Shown here: positions 51,435-61,184 of the stretch, in pieces
How the letters are laid out: each line of letters starts with the position of its first letter
How positions within the stretch are numbered: position 1 is the first letter of the stretch
Assembly: GCF_029626035.1 (NCBI RefSeq)
Contig: NZ_JARUBE010000003.1
Coordinates: forward strand, 5,146,001 to 5,210,000
DNA length: 64,000 bases
Direction: 5' to 3'
Origin: Micromonospora sp. WMMD980
GTDB lineage: Bacteria > Actinomycetota > Actinomycetes > Mycobacteriales > Micromonosporaceae
Made by a program: the position numbers and the translations under genes
Notes under the pieces: model-generated
Databases searched by the model: none
Told to the model about the DNA's origin: nothing
What the model saw: only the letters and a program-made list of their open reading frames with translations

Positions 51435-52358
51435 TCAGCCGTCGTCGGGGTCGGTGAAGTGGTGGGGGTTGGTGGCGGTGTCGGGGCCGTGGTCGCTGGG
51501 CAGCTCGTGCAGCCAGCGGCGTGAGCCGGGGTCGGAGGCGAGGGTCCAGGCGGGCCCGGCGGGGTGTTCGTGGTGCAGGCCGGTGGCTACCGGCATGACG
51601 GTGGGCACGCCGGCGAGGGCGTCGAGGAGGTTGGCTTCGCGTCGGCGGTTGGGCACGCGCAGCAGGACCGGGTAGCGGGGTCCGAACTGGGCGAGGCGTT
51701 CGTAGGCGCGCAGCTTGCCCAGCACGGTGCGCAGCGGCTCGGTGTTGTTGTCGTGTTCGAGGAAGAAGCCGACGGTGCGGCCGGCGGCGCGCCAGATGCC
51801 GTGGCCGTCGGGTCGCACGCCGGCGATGGCGTAGGCGGCGGAGGCGTGCTGCTCGGACCACCAGCGCAGGAGTGTGGCGTCGGGGTCGGCGCGGGTGTAG
51901 GCGTGCAGGTCGATGAAGAGTTGGTTGGTACCGAGCAGGTGGTTCATTCGGCCGCTGCCGATGATGCGGTGGGCGCGTTCCACGCTGGTGCGGGGGGCGG
52001 GGGCATCAGGCCGCAGCGGGTCACTGTAGGCGCGGGGGTGCACGTCGACGCCGAGCGGGCCGAGGGTGTAGAGGTACTGGTCGGTGCCGGTTCGGAGGTC
52101 CCCGAAGCGGTGCACGGCCTCGTAGCGGTGTAGGGCGGCCAGGCGCAGCAGCGCGGAGCGTTTCGAGGGGAACAGGGCGGCGGCGATCTGGTCGGCGGAG
52201 AGCAGGTAGTGCTCGGCGAGCCAGTCCAGCAGGTCGTGGTCGCGCAGGGTCAGCAGCCGCAGGCGGGCCAGCCGCTCGTCCTTGCTGAGCCGGCGAGGAG
52301 GTGGGGTGGGTCGAGGGTCGGACGGGTCGGGTTCGGGAGTGGGTGAGTGGCGGGACAT
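51435..52358 (-). CDS. Replication-relaxation (Replic_Relax) family protein
   Basis: 307 aa from ATG 52358. The N-terminal winged helix (LTLRDHDLLDWLAEHYLLSA, DQIAAALFPSKRSALLRLAA) leads to TDQYLYTLGPLGVDVHPR and a C-terminal domain with HLLGTNQLFIDLHAYTRADP, GFFLEHDNNTEPLRTVLGKL, YPVLLRVPNRRREANLL. This matches PF13814, a family encoded beside TraG/VirD4 genes on actinobacterial elements and regarded as a probable relaxase or replication initiator. It is the last gene of the conjugation operon. No other relaxase is present in the window. Confidence 0.85.
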   Translation of the reverse strand: MSRHSPTPEPDPSDPRPTPPPRRLSKDERLARLRLLTLRDHDLLDWLAEHYLLSADQIAAALFPSKRSALLRLAALHRYEAVHRFGDLRTGTDQYLYTLGPLGVDVHPRAYSDPLRPDAPAPRTSVERAHRIIGSGRMNHLLGTNQLFIDLHAYTRADPDATLLRWWSEQHASAAYAIAGVRPDGHGIWRAAGRTVGFFLEHDNNTEPLRTVLGKLRAYERLAQFGPRYPVLLRVPNRRREANLLDALAGVPTVMPVATGLHHEHPAGPAWTLASDPGSRRWLHELPSDHGPDTATNPHHFTDPDDG

Positions 52359-52615
52359 GGGAGTTCTCCTCAGGGAGAGTAGAGAGGAATCCCCCTCCTT
52401 TCAGGAGGGAGTCTGGAACTGTCACCGCCGCTGAGCGGCGGTGGTCACCGGCGGCGTGCTGCGGTGACGGGCCGACCGGCTGGCGCGATCAGCGGCGACG
52501 GCGGTTAGGGGTGGTGAAGGCGCGGCGAAGACCGCAGCGAAGGTGCTACCGAAGCCCTCACCTGGGCGAGGGTGTCGCCGGAGCGAGGGTGTGACTCGGT
52601 CGAGTGGTAGCAGGG

Positions 52616-55138
52616 TCAGCGGCGTTGCCGGCGAGCCCGCTCCGCGTCGGACGCACCGCCCCCACGGGCGTCGGCGGCGTCTTTCTTCGGACGGGAGTAC
52701 TGCTCGACGAGGGCGTCGATGGCACTCTTGTCCTGGGGCAGGACCTTCTCCGCGGCCACCTCCCGAATAGCGGTGGCCTCGCCGACGACGGGCTTCGGGG
52801 CGCGGGTACGCATGGTGAATGCGGGTGTCTGGCGGCCGTCGGCGACCAGGCGGGTCGCGGTGGTGTAGGCGTCGAGGTGGGTGAGGTCGTGCTCGTCGAG
52901 TTCGGGAAGGGTGTGCCGGGACAGGACGCGGGCGTCCTCGGGAGCGCAGGAGAAGTACACCTTGTTGCGGGCGTTGGCCGACGCGGCGGCGAGGAGGTCT
53001 TTCGGGAACTGGGCGAGGTCCTGGTGCGACAGGACCAGTGATAGCCGGTACTTGCGGGCCTCGGCGAGCATCGTGTCGAGGCTGTTGGCGAGGGTGAGGA
53101 AGTTCTGCGCCTCGTCGATGATCAGGGTGGCGTCGCGGCGCTGATCGGGGTTGAGGCGGGCGCGGGCGGTGGCAGCCTGCCACACCTGCGCCAGGATCAG
53201 CGACCCGAGCAGTTTGCTGGTGTCCTCCCCGAGTTGACCTTTGGGGATGCGCACGAGCAGGGCGCCGCCGTCGAGGACATTGCCCATGTCGAAGCTCGAC
53301 TTGGGGTATTGCATGGTGCGTTTGACGAAGTCGCGCAGCAGGAAGGAGCGCAGCCGGGCGAGGACCGGGCCGATGACCTGGGAGCGCAGGGCGGGGTTGA
53401 GCTCGTCATACCACTGCCAGAAGCCGTGCAGGCCGGCCGGGTCGTCGAGGTTGACGGTCATCGCGGAGCGGAACTGCGCCGAGTTGAGCAGCGGCGGGAT
53501 GTGTTGCAGGGTGACGTTGGCGTGGCGCAGCAGGGTCAGGCAGGCCACCCGCATGACGTCGTCCATGCGGGGCCCCCACGCCTTGGCGAAGATGTTGCCG
53601 AAGATCGACACGAGGTTGTCGACGACGAGGTCGTGGTCGTCGCCCTCGAGGGGGTTGATGGTGGGCGGGTTGGGCTGGTCGGGGTCGAACAGCACGACCC
53701 GGTCGGCGACGTCGGCGGGTAGCCGGTCGAGGATGTCCAGGACGAGGTCGCCGTGCGGGTCGATGACGACGGTGCCGCGGCGGGCTTTGATGTCGTCGAC
53801 GGCCATGTTCACCAACAGGGTCGTCTTGCCGGAGCCGGTGGAGCCGATCACATGCAGGTGATACCTCGAATCCGGCACGGACAGGCCGACGGTGTGCCCG
53901 CCCATCTGCGCGTCGCCGAGGACCTTCGCTGCGCGTCCGCCGGTGGTGACGGCGACCGGGGCGGGCATGGACTTGGCGCGTGCCCGGTCCAGGCCCGGCA
54001 CCGCGAGGTCTTGGGGTAGCGCGGCGAGCGCGGCCAGCTCGGGGGCGCTGGTGAGGAACCCGGCGCCGAGGTGCCGCTGTGCCAGCACCGCGACCGGGTG
54101 GGGCATGCGGGCGCGGTGGGTGAGTCGGTTGCGGGCGGAGTACACGGCGAACGCGGAGGCAATCGTGTCGGCGAGGCCGCGCAGCCGGGGCCGCTGGTCG
54201 GTGTTGGCGCGGCCGGTGTCCTTGGCGACGGCGTAGCGCACGGCGGTCTCCCACAGCGGGTGGGCGCTCTTGTCGAGGATGGCGCGCACATCGCGTTCCA
54301 CGCTCGGGTCCCGCCGTGCCGCCGGCGTTGCGCGACTGGTGCCGGAGGGGCGCCCGGGTAGGAACGCCTCGATGAGCCACAGCAGCGGCGCGGCCGGATT
54401 GATGGTGGGCAGGGGGGTCTTGCCGTCGCGTAGCCGTCTGGCGGCGCGGCGGGCCCGTGCGGCGCGGCGTGCGGCGGCGGGGCGGGCGAGGATCTGCACG
54501 CAGGCGTGCTCGTCGGCGCGTAGGCTCGACCCGGCCGACATCAGCGCGCGCAGCGGGTCGGTGTCGTGGTCGTCGCGCAGCGGCAGCCACTCGGCGGCGA
54601 CGGGCAGCAGGTGCCCGCCCACGGCGGCCGTGTCGGCGGAGATCGGCGGGCCGGGGTCGTCATCGGTGGTGCAGGCCGCGCCGGGCCACGCGGCGCGCAC
54701 GGCGGCCTCCACGGCGCCGGGTGGCACGGTGCCGGGCACCCACACGCTGATCAGCAGCCGCCGCCCGGTCCACGTGTACTGCCACACCACGTGCGGGCAG
54801 CCGTACAGGATTCGGCGGCGCCGCGAGGGTGTGAGGGTGCCGGCGAGGTTGGCCCATAGGGCGGCGCTGCTGCGCGGGTCGACCTCTGGGGGCGGTGCGA
54901 TGGTGATCAGGCGGGCGCCGTCGGCGTGACGGCGGTGCCGCCATGACGCGTGCAGGTTGCGGGCGGCGATGGAGCCGATGAGCGCGCCGGCGGCGACGGC
55001 GAGCAGCCACGGCCGCGCCGCCGCCCATCCGGCGGCGTCGAGGACCCATCGGGTGAGCCCGGCGGGCGGCGCGATGCCGGGCACGCTCGGCGTCGGGCCG
55101 GAGCTGGGGGTGGGCAGGTGCGTGAGGGACGGGGTCAC
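52616..55138 (-). CDS. VirD4/TraG-like coupling ATPase
   Basis: 840 aa, GTG 55138 (GTGA overlap with the VirB4-like gene). One N-terminal membrane helix (WLLAVAAGALIGSIAARNLH), a 350-residue extension, then the ATPase: VIGSTGSGKTTLLVNMAVDD (about 434), VVIDPHGDLVLDIL, ATLIIDEAQNFLTLAN (about 672), LVLSHQDLAQFP. It selects and pumps DNA into the type IV secretion channel. The long N-terminal extension is typical of the actinobacterial branch. 52359-52615 to its 3' side holds no gene. Confidence 0.9.
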   Translation of the reverse strand: MTPSLTHLPTPSSGPTPSVPGIAPPAGLTRWVLDAAGWAAARPWLLAVAAGALIGSIAARNLHASWRHRRHADGARLITIAPPPEVDPRSSAALWANLAGTLTPSRRRRILYGCPHVVWQYTWTGRRLLISVWVPGTVPPGAVEAAVRAAWPGAACTTDDDPGPPISADTAAVGGHLLPVAAEWLPLRDDHDTDPLRALMSAGSSLRADEHACVQILARPAAARRAARARRAARRLRDGKTPLPTINPAAPLLWLIEAFLPGRPSGTSRATPAARRDPSVERDVRAILDKSAHPLWETAVRYAVAKDTGRANTDQRPRLRGLADTIASAFAVYSARNRLTHRARMPHPVAVLAQRHLGAGFLTSAPELAALAALPQDLAVPGLDRARAKSMPAPVAVTTGGRAAKVLGDAQMGGHTVGLSVPDSRYHLHVIGSTGSGKTTLLVNMAVDDIKARRGTVVIDPHGDLVLDILDRLPADVADRVVLFDPDQPNPPTINPLEGDDHDLVVDNLVSIFGNIFAKAWGPRMDDVMRVACLTLLRHANVTLQHIPPLLNSAQFRSAMTVNLDDPAGLHGFWQWYDELNPALRSQVIGPVLARLRSFLLRDFVKRTMQYPKSSFDMGNVLDGGALLVRIPKGQLGEDTSKLLGSLILAQVWQAATARARLNPDQRRDATLIIDEAQNFLTLANSLDTMLAEARKYRLSLVLSHQDLAQFPKDLLAAASANARNKVYFSCAPEDARVLSRHTLPELDEHDLTHLDAYTTATRLVADGRQTPAFTMRTRAPKPVVGEATAIREVAAEKVLPQDKSAIDALVEQYSRPKKDAADARGGGASDAERARRQRR

Positions 55139-56922
55139 AGCTCCTCCTCGTCGGTGAGCGCGGCGAGGTCCTGCGGACGGGTGGTCGCCAGGCGGTGTTC
55201 GGTGTCGGAGGCGATCGCCTCGAAACGTGTCCGGTTCGCGCCGGCGATGAGCAGGCCGGTGCCGACGCGGGCGGCGAGGAGCAGCCGCCGTTCCCCGGCG
55301 GTGAGTCCGAACGCGTCGCCGACGGCGTCGATGGCCTGGGGGGCTTGTTTGAGCAGCACCTGGGTGGCGGCATTGGCGACGACGGCCTGCCCGAGGTCGG
55401 TGCCCAGGACGTCGGCGACGTCCTGGGTGACCACCGCGAGCCCGGCGTGGCGTTTACGGGCGGCCTTCGACATGCGGAACAGGAACTTCGCGCCTTCGCC
55501 GTCGCGCATGAGCAGCCACGCCTCGTCGACCACGACCAGCCGGCGCGTCGCCGCCTGGCCGGGGGCGTCGACGCGCCGCCAGATCGCGTCGAGGGCCAGC
55601 AGGGTGCCGACGGTGCGCAGCTCGTCGGGAAGCTGCCGCAGTGACCACACGACCAGGTGCCCGTCGAGGCGGATGGTGGAGGGTGCGTCGAACAGCTGAG
55701 AGAACGAGCCGTGCACCCACGGGGCGAGGCGGGCGGCGAGCTGCCCCGACGCCGGGTCGGTGTCGGCGTCGAGGCAGGCGGTGAGGTCGCGTAGCAGCGG
55801 GGCGGGCCGGTGGTGGGTGGCGGGGTCCGCGGTGATTCCGGCGTTGCGGTAGACGGCCAGGATCGCCCGGTCCAGGGCGGCGCGTTCGGCCGGCGGTGGC
55901 TGCTGGCCGAGCAGCACACCGATGAGGGTGTGTAGGAACAGCCCGCGGCGGGTCAGCACGTCGGGACGGCGGTCCCCGGCCGGCAGGTCGAGGGGGTTGA
56001 TCTTCACGCCGGGTGCGCCGAGGCGTACGACGGAGCCGCCGACGGCGTCGGCCAACCGGAGGTATTCGTCTTCGGGGTCGATGACGGCGACCTGCACCTG
56101 CTGGTAGAGGTTGCGCAGGATCTCCAGCTTCACGAAGTAGGACTTCCCGGCGCCGGAGCGGGCGAGCACGATGCTGTTGTGGTTCTCCTGCGCCCAGCGG
56201 TCCCACCACACGATGCCCTGGGAGTCGGGGTTGACGCCGTAGAGCACGCCGCCTTCGGCAGCTGGGTCGCCGGGCAGGGGCGCGGGTAGGTCGGCAGAGG
56301 CGAGGGGAAACGCGGCGGCCAGTGCCTGGGTGTCCATTGTGCGGCGCATCTGCAGGCTATCGGTCGCCAGCGGCAGGGTGGTGGTCCAGCCGGCGAGGTG
56401 CCGCCAGGTCGCGGGTTGCACCTCGATCAGCGTGGACGCGGCGGCTGCTTTCACCTGGGCGCAGGCGGTGAGGAGTTCGTCTTCGGTGCGGGCGTGCACG
56501 GTCAGGTACAGGCCGACGCGGAACAGTTTGGCCTGCCCGCGGGCGAGGCGCCCGGCGAGGTCGGCGGCGTCTTCGGCTGCGGCGTCGGTGCTCGGGTCGG
56601 TGAGTTTGCCGGCGGCGTGGTCAGAGCGGCGGCTGGACTCGAAGCGGGCACGCTGATTGCGTAGCCGGGTCGCTGCGATCGGGGCGGGTAGCGGGTCGAT
56701 GTGCAGCGCCAGGTCGAGGCGGCCCGGCCACGACAGCAGCGGCTCCAGCCAGGCGTGGCCCACCTCGGCGGGGTAGCCGGTGACCACGAGGGTCGCGGCG
56801 TAGCCGTCGCCGACGCGCAGCATCCGCGGCGTCACCTCCACGGCGGCGGGAGCGACGGTGCCCGCCAGCGACGAACGCTGGCGGGCACCGGTGTCGGCGC
56901 GGGATCGGCTGCGGAGTCTCAT
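55135..56922 (-). CDS. VirB4-like conjugation ATPase
   Basis: 595 aa from ATG 56922. The N-terminal domain (YAATLVVTGYPAEVGHAWLE) is shared with actinobacterial SCO6880-type VirB4 proteins. Walker A LARSGAGKSYFVKLEIL (about 257), AVIDPEDEYLRLADAVGGSV, Walker B RRLVVVDEAWLLMRDGEG, AVVTQDVADVLGTDLGQA. Powers channel assembly. ATGA/GTGA overlaps with both neighbours. Confidence 0.92.
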   Translation of the reverse strand: MRLRSRSRADTGARQRSSLAGTVAPAAVEVTPRMLRVGDGYAATLVVTGYPAEVGHAWLEPLLSWPGRLDLALHIDPLPAPIAATRLRNQRARFESSRRSDHAAGKLTDPSTDAAAEDAADLAGRLARGQAKLFRVGLYLTVHARTEDELLTACAQVKAAAASTLIEVQPATWRHLAGWTTTLPLATDSLQMRRTMDTQALAAAFPLASADLPAPLPGDPAAEGGVLYGVNPDSQGIVWWDRWAQENHNSIVLARSGAGKSYFVKLEILRNLYQQVQVAVIDPEDEYLRLADAVGGSVVRLGAPGVKINPLDLPAGDRRPDVLTRRGLFLHTLIGVLLGQQPPPAERAALDRAILAVYRNAGITADPATHHRPAPLLRDLTACLDADTDPASGQLAARLAPWVHGSFSQLFDAPSTIRLDGHLVVWSLRQLPDELRTVGTLLALDAIWRRVDAPGQAATRRLVVVDEAWLLMRDGEGAKFLFRMSKAARKRHAGLAVVTQDVADVLGTDLGQAVVANAATQVLLKQAPQAIDAVGDAFGLTAGERRLLLAARVGTGLLIAGANRTRFEAIASDTEHRLATTRPQDLAALTDEEEL

Positions 56923-57878
56923 CGGGAGCCCTTCCCTGGTCGTGGCGTGGTGGGGCCGGTGATAACGGCGTCCGGGGCGGCGAGGCCGCCGGGGCGCGAG
57001 GGCCGGTAGGGGTCGGCCGCGGCGGCGATCGCCGCGGTGACCGCCGCCGCATCCAGCGCGCGGGTGGTGACCCCGAGACCGGACAGGGTGCGGGCGGTGT
57101 CGTCCGCGCTCCGCCGGGCCGCGTGCTCGCCCCGCTCGCCGGCGGTGGCGCGCGAGACGATGAGGACCTGGCGGCGCAGCGGGTCGCGGCGGGTGGCCAG
57201 GTCGTCGAGGAAGCGGGCGTGGTCGGCCGCGGCGTCTGCCAGAGCTGGATGCGCCATCTGCTCCACGGCCTGCGTGACAGCGTGGGCGGCGGAGCGTAGA
57301 TCGACCGGCTGCGCCGACACGACGATCTGCGTCGGGGTGGACAGGCTGTTGAGCCAGCGGCCGAACACCTCGACCAGCGCTGCCTGCTCACCGGCGGTGC
57401 GCAGCGCCAGGTTGACGCTAGTCGCGGCGACCACCGCCGCTCGCGTGCCGCCCAGGTGGATCTCCCCGCCGTCGTCGATGGCGTCCGCGGGCAGCCTCAG
57501 CGGCGCCGGCACCATCACCCGGCTCGCCGGCGTCTGCACCCAGTCCGGCGTCATCGACGCCGTGTCCGTCGTTGACAGGGCGCGAGGGGCGCGGGCGTGC
57601 CGGACGGCTGCGAGCAGCCACACGTCCAGCGGCAGGCCGTCACGGCGGCCGACGGCGACGCCGAACACGAGACCGCCGACGATCACCGCGGCACCGAGGA
57701 GCACCGGCGCCGGCACGATGGTGTGCAGGCCCCGCCACGCGCCGTAGAGGCCGAGGGCGGCGACGGCGAGGATCGCGAGCTGACGGAAGGTCAACCCGTA
57801 AGCGACCTTGTCGGGCGCGTCGACGTCGGCGGGCATCCGCGCCCGCCCCGCCTCGTTCGCTTGGGTGTCGGCGTTCAT
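56919..57878 (-). CDS. PrgI-type membrane protein of the conjugation system
   Basis: 319 aa from ATG 57878. VDAPDKVAYGLTFRQLAILA and two helices (AAVIVGGLVFGVAVGRRDG) are the PrgI/VirB3-like part; LPLDVWLLAAVRHAR continues the family pattern. The 190-residue C-terminus (VVAATSVNLALRTAGEQAAL, GRWLNSLSTPTQIVVSAQPV, RRQVLIVSRAT) resembles the start of VirB4 proteins, so the usual VirB3-VirB4 split is shifted. Coupled by 4-bp overlaps. Confidence 0.85.
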   Translation of the reverse strand: MNADTQANEAGRARMPADVDAPDKVAYGLTFRQLAILAVAALGLYGAWRGLHTIVPAPVLLGAAVIVGGLVFGVAVGRRDGLPLDVWLLAAVRHARAPRALSTTDTASMTPDWVQTPASRVMVPAPLRLPADAIDDGGEIHLGGTRAAVVAATSVNLALRTAGEQAALVEVFGRWLNSLSTPTQIVVSAQPVDLRSAAHAVTQAVEQMAHPALADAAADHARFLDDLATRRDPLRRQVLIVSRATAGERGEHAARRSADDTARTLSGLGVTTRALDAAAVTAAIAAAADPYRPSRPGGLAAPDAVITGPTTPRPGKGSR

Positions 57879-58795
57879 CGGGTCACCGCCCGCACACCGC
57901 GTCGGAGGCCGGGCACCGCCCGGGTGGCCTGCTGCACGACGATCACCCGCACCGCGGCGCCGATCATGCTGGCCCCGCCGCCGCTGTTGCCGGCGCTGAC
58001 GTAGCGGCGCATCATGTGCGGCACCCGCAGGGTGGTCCAGAGCATGACCATGACGACGAACAGGTTCAGCACTCCGCCGGGCTCGACGGGCAGGCCGAGA
58101 ACGGGCAGCAGGTGCGCCGGGTCGGTGAGCATCCACTGCCCGGCGTAGAGGGTGAAGCCCTGCACCACCGGCACCGCCAGGACACCGGCGTAGGAGCGCC
58201 ACCACATTCGCGCCAGCGGGTCGGTCTGCGGCAATGCGTGGCAGGCGAGCGCCAGGGGCGCGGCGGCGGTCAGGACCAGCACGACGGCGAAGCGGACGAT
58301 CATGCTGAACGCGGTGCCGGCGAGCAGCACGGCGATGATCGCCACGCAGATCACGAACAGCAGCGCCGCGGTCTTGTCCTGCCCCGCGGCGATGTGGGTT
58401 TTGACCGCCCGCAGCGCGCCGTCGTGGTCGCCGCTGCCGGTGGTCAGCGCCGCGGTGAGAGCGTTGGCCAGCTCGATGAGCATGCCGCACCACAGTTGGG
58501 AGAAGTGGGCGGCGACGAACGCCACGATCAGGCGGGGCAGCAGGTCTTTGATCGTGTAGCGGGAGCGTTCGTCGCCGCCGGAGGTCATGGTGAGCACGCC
58601 GGCGGCGACGAAGGCCAGGACGAACACGGTGTCCACGACCCACACGGAACGTCCGGTGAGGGCCTGCACCTGCGGCAGGCCGGTGACGTTCGGGGTGATC
58701 AGCAGCGCGCTGCTGATCACCCCGAGCAGGGCGTCGAAGGTCGCGAGGATCGCGGTGGTGAGCCAGTCGAGGATCTGGCCGAGGACGAAGCTCAC
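57875..58795 (-). CDS. TrbL/VirB6-like polytopic membrane protein
   Basis: 306 aa from GTG 58795. Six or more helices, e.g. SVWVVDTVFVLAFVAAGVLT, LLFVICVAIIAVLLAGTAFS, FAVVLVLTAAAPLALACHAL and LNLFVVMVMLWTTLRVPHMM. The pattern of LPRLIVAFVAAHFS and APLALACHALPQTDPLARMW is typical of the TrbL-like proteins of actinobacterial type IV secretion. Channel component. Confidence 0.88.
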   Translation of the reverse strand: MSFVLGQILDWLTTAILATFDALLGVISSALLITPNVTGLPQVQALTGRSVWVVDTVFVLAFVAAGVLTMTSGGDERSRYTIKDLLPRLIVAFVAAHFSQLWCGMLIELANALTAALTTGSGDHDGALRAVKTHIAAGQDKTAALLFVICVAIIAVLLAGTAFSMIVRFAVVLVLTAAAPLALACHALPQTDPLARMWWRSYAGVLAVPVVQGFTLYAGQWMLTDPAHLLPVLGLPVEPGGVLNLFVVMVMLWTTLRVPHMMRRYVSAGNSGGGASMIGAAVRVIVVQQATRAVPGLRRGVRAVTR

Positions 58796-58797
58796 GG

Positions 58798-59181
58798 TCA
58801 GCCTCCGACGATGCCCTGGACGACTTCCAGCAGGACCGGGGCGAGCACGGCGAGGCCGTACCCGATCAGCGCGTTGCGCAGGGCGCCTCGGGCGCGGTCG
58901 ACCTGCGCCGGGTCCCCGCCGGCGGTGGCCCAGTAGACGCCGGCGAGAACGAGAAACAGGGTGGCGAGCGCGGCGAGGATGCCGACCAGCCACAGCCGCA
59001 GGTTGGCGATCACCACCGGTAGGGAGTTCACTGCCAACGCGGGCACGCCCGTGTCGGCGTTCGCGGCGGTGGGCACGGACAGGAATAGCAGCGCCGAACC
59101 GGTCACCGCGGCGACGCGGCCGACCCGACGCAGGCTCAGACAGTGGATGAGGGCACGCGCGTGTGCCAGGACGCGGAACAT
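58798..59181 (-). CDS. VirB2-like conjugative pilin
   Basis: 127 aa from ATG 59181. A signal segment (RVAAVTGSALLFLSVPTAAN) is followed by two helices (LWLVGILAALATLFLVLAGV and ALIGYGLAVLAPVLLEVVQG) separated by YWATAGGDPAQVDRARGALR, the VirB2/TrbC layout. First gene of the transfer operon, so the promoter should lie in the adjacent 2-kb gene-free stretch. Confidence 0.87.
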   Translation of the reverse strand: MFRVLAHARALIHCLSLRRVGRVAAVTGSALLFLSVPTAANADTGVPALAVNSLPVVIANLRLWLVGILAALATLFLVLAGVYWATAGGDPAQVDRARGALRNALIGYGLAVLAPVLLEVVQGIVGG

Positions 59182-59474
59182 GAAACGGTCACCTCCGGCC
59201 CCGCGGAGTGCGGGGCGGTCATCGGGTGGACGGGGTGGACCGCCGCCGCAGAACGGGTGTGGACGACGTCACGACGCACCGGTCGTCCCCAGGAGGAGCA
59301 CGTCCTCCCTTGTCGGGTAGCGGTGTAGTCGATGAGGTGTCAGCGCACCGATCTGCGCGGCACCCGGGAACGTCCGTAGCGTCAGGCGCGACCGACCCAT
59401 CGAAGGGCCCCCGTCCTGCGGCGGCGGGCGGAACCCTCCGCCGACGCCGGTCGGCGTGCGCAAAGGTCTCGCAC

Positions 59475-59545
59475 TTATAAAGCCGCATTTGTGTGCTCCA
59501 GCGAACACCTGCCCCACTCACGGCAACTCACGTCCGCTCACGGCT
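59475..59545 (-). promoter_or_regulatory. Probable transfer-operon promoter with three phased decamers
   Basis: On the minus strand three GTGAG cores at exact 10-bp spacing (plus strand CTCAC at 59517, 59527, 59537) are followed about 40 nt later by TATAAG, then about 290 nt of leader to the VirB2-like ATG. The layout suggests a regulator binding on one face of the helix upstream of the -10 box. No clear -35 was seen. Confidence 0.5.
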
Positions 59546-60980
59546 CGCGCCGGCCGTCCAATTCTTTACCGCCGATGACCTGCGGATACGCGCTCACACG
59601 GGCACGGGCGGTGGCCTTACTAACGGCGGCAGGCCCGCGCGAGCCGACGCCACCCGCCGCGGCGGGGCCAGCGCCGTCGGCGGGGTACTCCCACGACCGT
59701 CCGCTGCACTCCTGGCAACTCACCACGCCGCCCCGCCCCGGCTTTCACACACCCGCTGAGCTGAGCATCTGCGCTCACAAGCACGCAGGCGGCGGCCGTT
59801 GCTGGTGGCATCGCGGCGCCTGAAGAGGGCGCTGACCTCGCCTGATCGCTGGGACGACGGATCCACCCTCATCGGTGAGAGGCCACCCTCGCCGTCGCGG
59901 TCGTGTCAGGCCAGACAATCGAACTCGGCCGGCCTGCGCGGGCGAAGGCGTCGAGACCCGCCCAGGTGTCCCCGGCCGGACCGCCGGGGTGCGAGGATCC
60001 GCGCGACTGCCCGGCGCCGTGACGATCAAGGGCCGATGCGAGCGGCGCCACGACCGCCAGCGGCGGGCTCCCGCACGAGTGTCACTGGCACGCCGTGCCC
60101 GGCATCATCGGCACCTGCCGCGACGGCCATCCCCGTGCACCCGGCATCCACATCCCGGACCCGCCGCACCCTGTCACAGGCATCCGTCATTTTCGATGTC
60201 ATGGGATGGTGGCGCCGTGTCCAGGTCGCGTCGGCGACGGCAGTCCGGACACCGTCCACTGGCGCGTCCGGGCGGACGTGGTGCGCCCGTCCGGACGGCG
60301 TGACCGGCGCGCCGCCGTCGGGCTCCGTGGACACGTCGTGACGCCACCGCCTCGGCGGGGAGGGCACGCGGCCAAGAATGTCAAAGCCCAACTCAGGTGC
60401 CCTGCCGCGAAGAAACGTCATCAATGTGCGCGGATGCGGCGCTGTCGCTGCGTGACGTGCCGGCCTGACCGGCGAAGGTCAGCACGCGGGCAGCGCGGCG
60501 CCGCCGCCGCGCGACCGGTGAAAGTGGGCAGCGGCATGCACGCCCGTCATCGCCTGTGACACGGTGAGCAGGCCCTGGTGTCAGTCGACCGATGGCCACC
60601 TTCGCCGGCCGACCGCACACCACCGGCATCGACGTGTCTCGCTGACATGGACATCGGGTCACGGACGTGGCTTGCCGACTGGCGGCGGGATCTACGGCGG
60701 GTGCGACCGCGGCGAGCTGAGCGCCATCGGCGGGAGGCAGCCCGCTCAGGCGGCTGTCTGGTCGTGATGTCGCTCGGCGCGGCGAGGCGGGCGGTGCGCT
60801 GGTCGATCGGCTGCCGGTGACGCGAACCATTCCCGGCTGCCCCGCGTGCCCCTCATGGTCCTTATCAGGGCGCAGCCGTCGACATACGTCGGCAGCGGGC
60901 GAGGCGGCTGGGCGCACGCGGATCGTGGGTGGCCGCCGACGCGCTCGACGCCGGCCGCTGTGCGCGACGTGCGGTCGCGC

Positions 60981-61020
60981 GTGAGTCATTGTGAGTCGGT
61001 GTGAGTGTCGGTGAGTGGCG
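60981..61020 (+). repeat. Four tandem GTGAG decamers
   Basis: GTGAGTCATT, GTGAGTCGGT, GTGAGTGTCG and GTGAGTGGCG follow one another without gaps. Same core and period as at 51.3-51.4 kb and 59.5 kb. It lies 165 bp from the transposon end. Confidence 0.7.
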
Positions 61021-61184
61021 CGGCAACGGACGGCGGCCCAGGGGTGGCGGCTTGCGCGCAGCGGACACAACCAGCGACGGCGTGGCGCTCACATCCCTGC
61101 TCAGATGCTCTGTCGAGGTCGTCGAGGGCCGTGTCGTGACCGTCGGTCGGCGGTAGCGAGCCGCGCCTTTCGGTCGAAGCCTGC

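Larger units (their letters stand above)
59182..61184. other. 2-kb gene-free stretch between transfer operon and transposon
   Basis: No frame in either strand has a credible start plus protein-like composition; the longer ones are Arg/Pro/Ala-rich. It contains two blocks of phased GTGAG decamers (59516-59545 and 60981-61020) and a TATAAG box at about 59475-59480 on the minus strand. It could hold the transfer promoter, an origin or small RNAs. Confidence 0.5.

Noticed and set aside
52422..53183. 253-aa minus-strand frame overlapping the coupling ATPase
   Set aside because: Arg/Pro-rich and lies over the proven VirD4-like frame; 52422-52615 alone gives no start or domain.
59516..61020. CRISPR array or phage attachment site
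   Set aside because: The repeats are only 10 bp with no spacers, and no integrase or tRNA is nearby; they look like protein-binding sites.
60393..61070. 225-aa minus-strand frame in the 2-kb gene-free stretch
   Set aside because: It crosses the decamer repeats, has no ribosome site and is low-complexity Arg/Ala/Pro with no motif.
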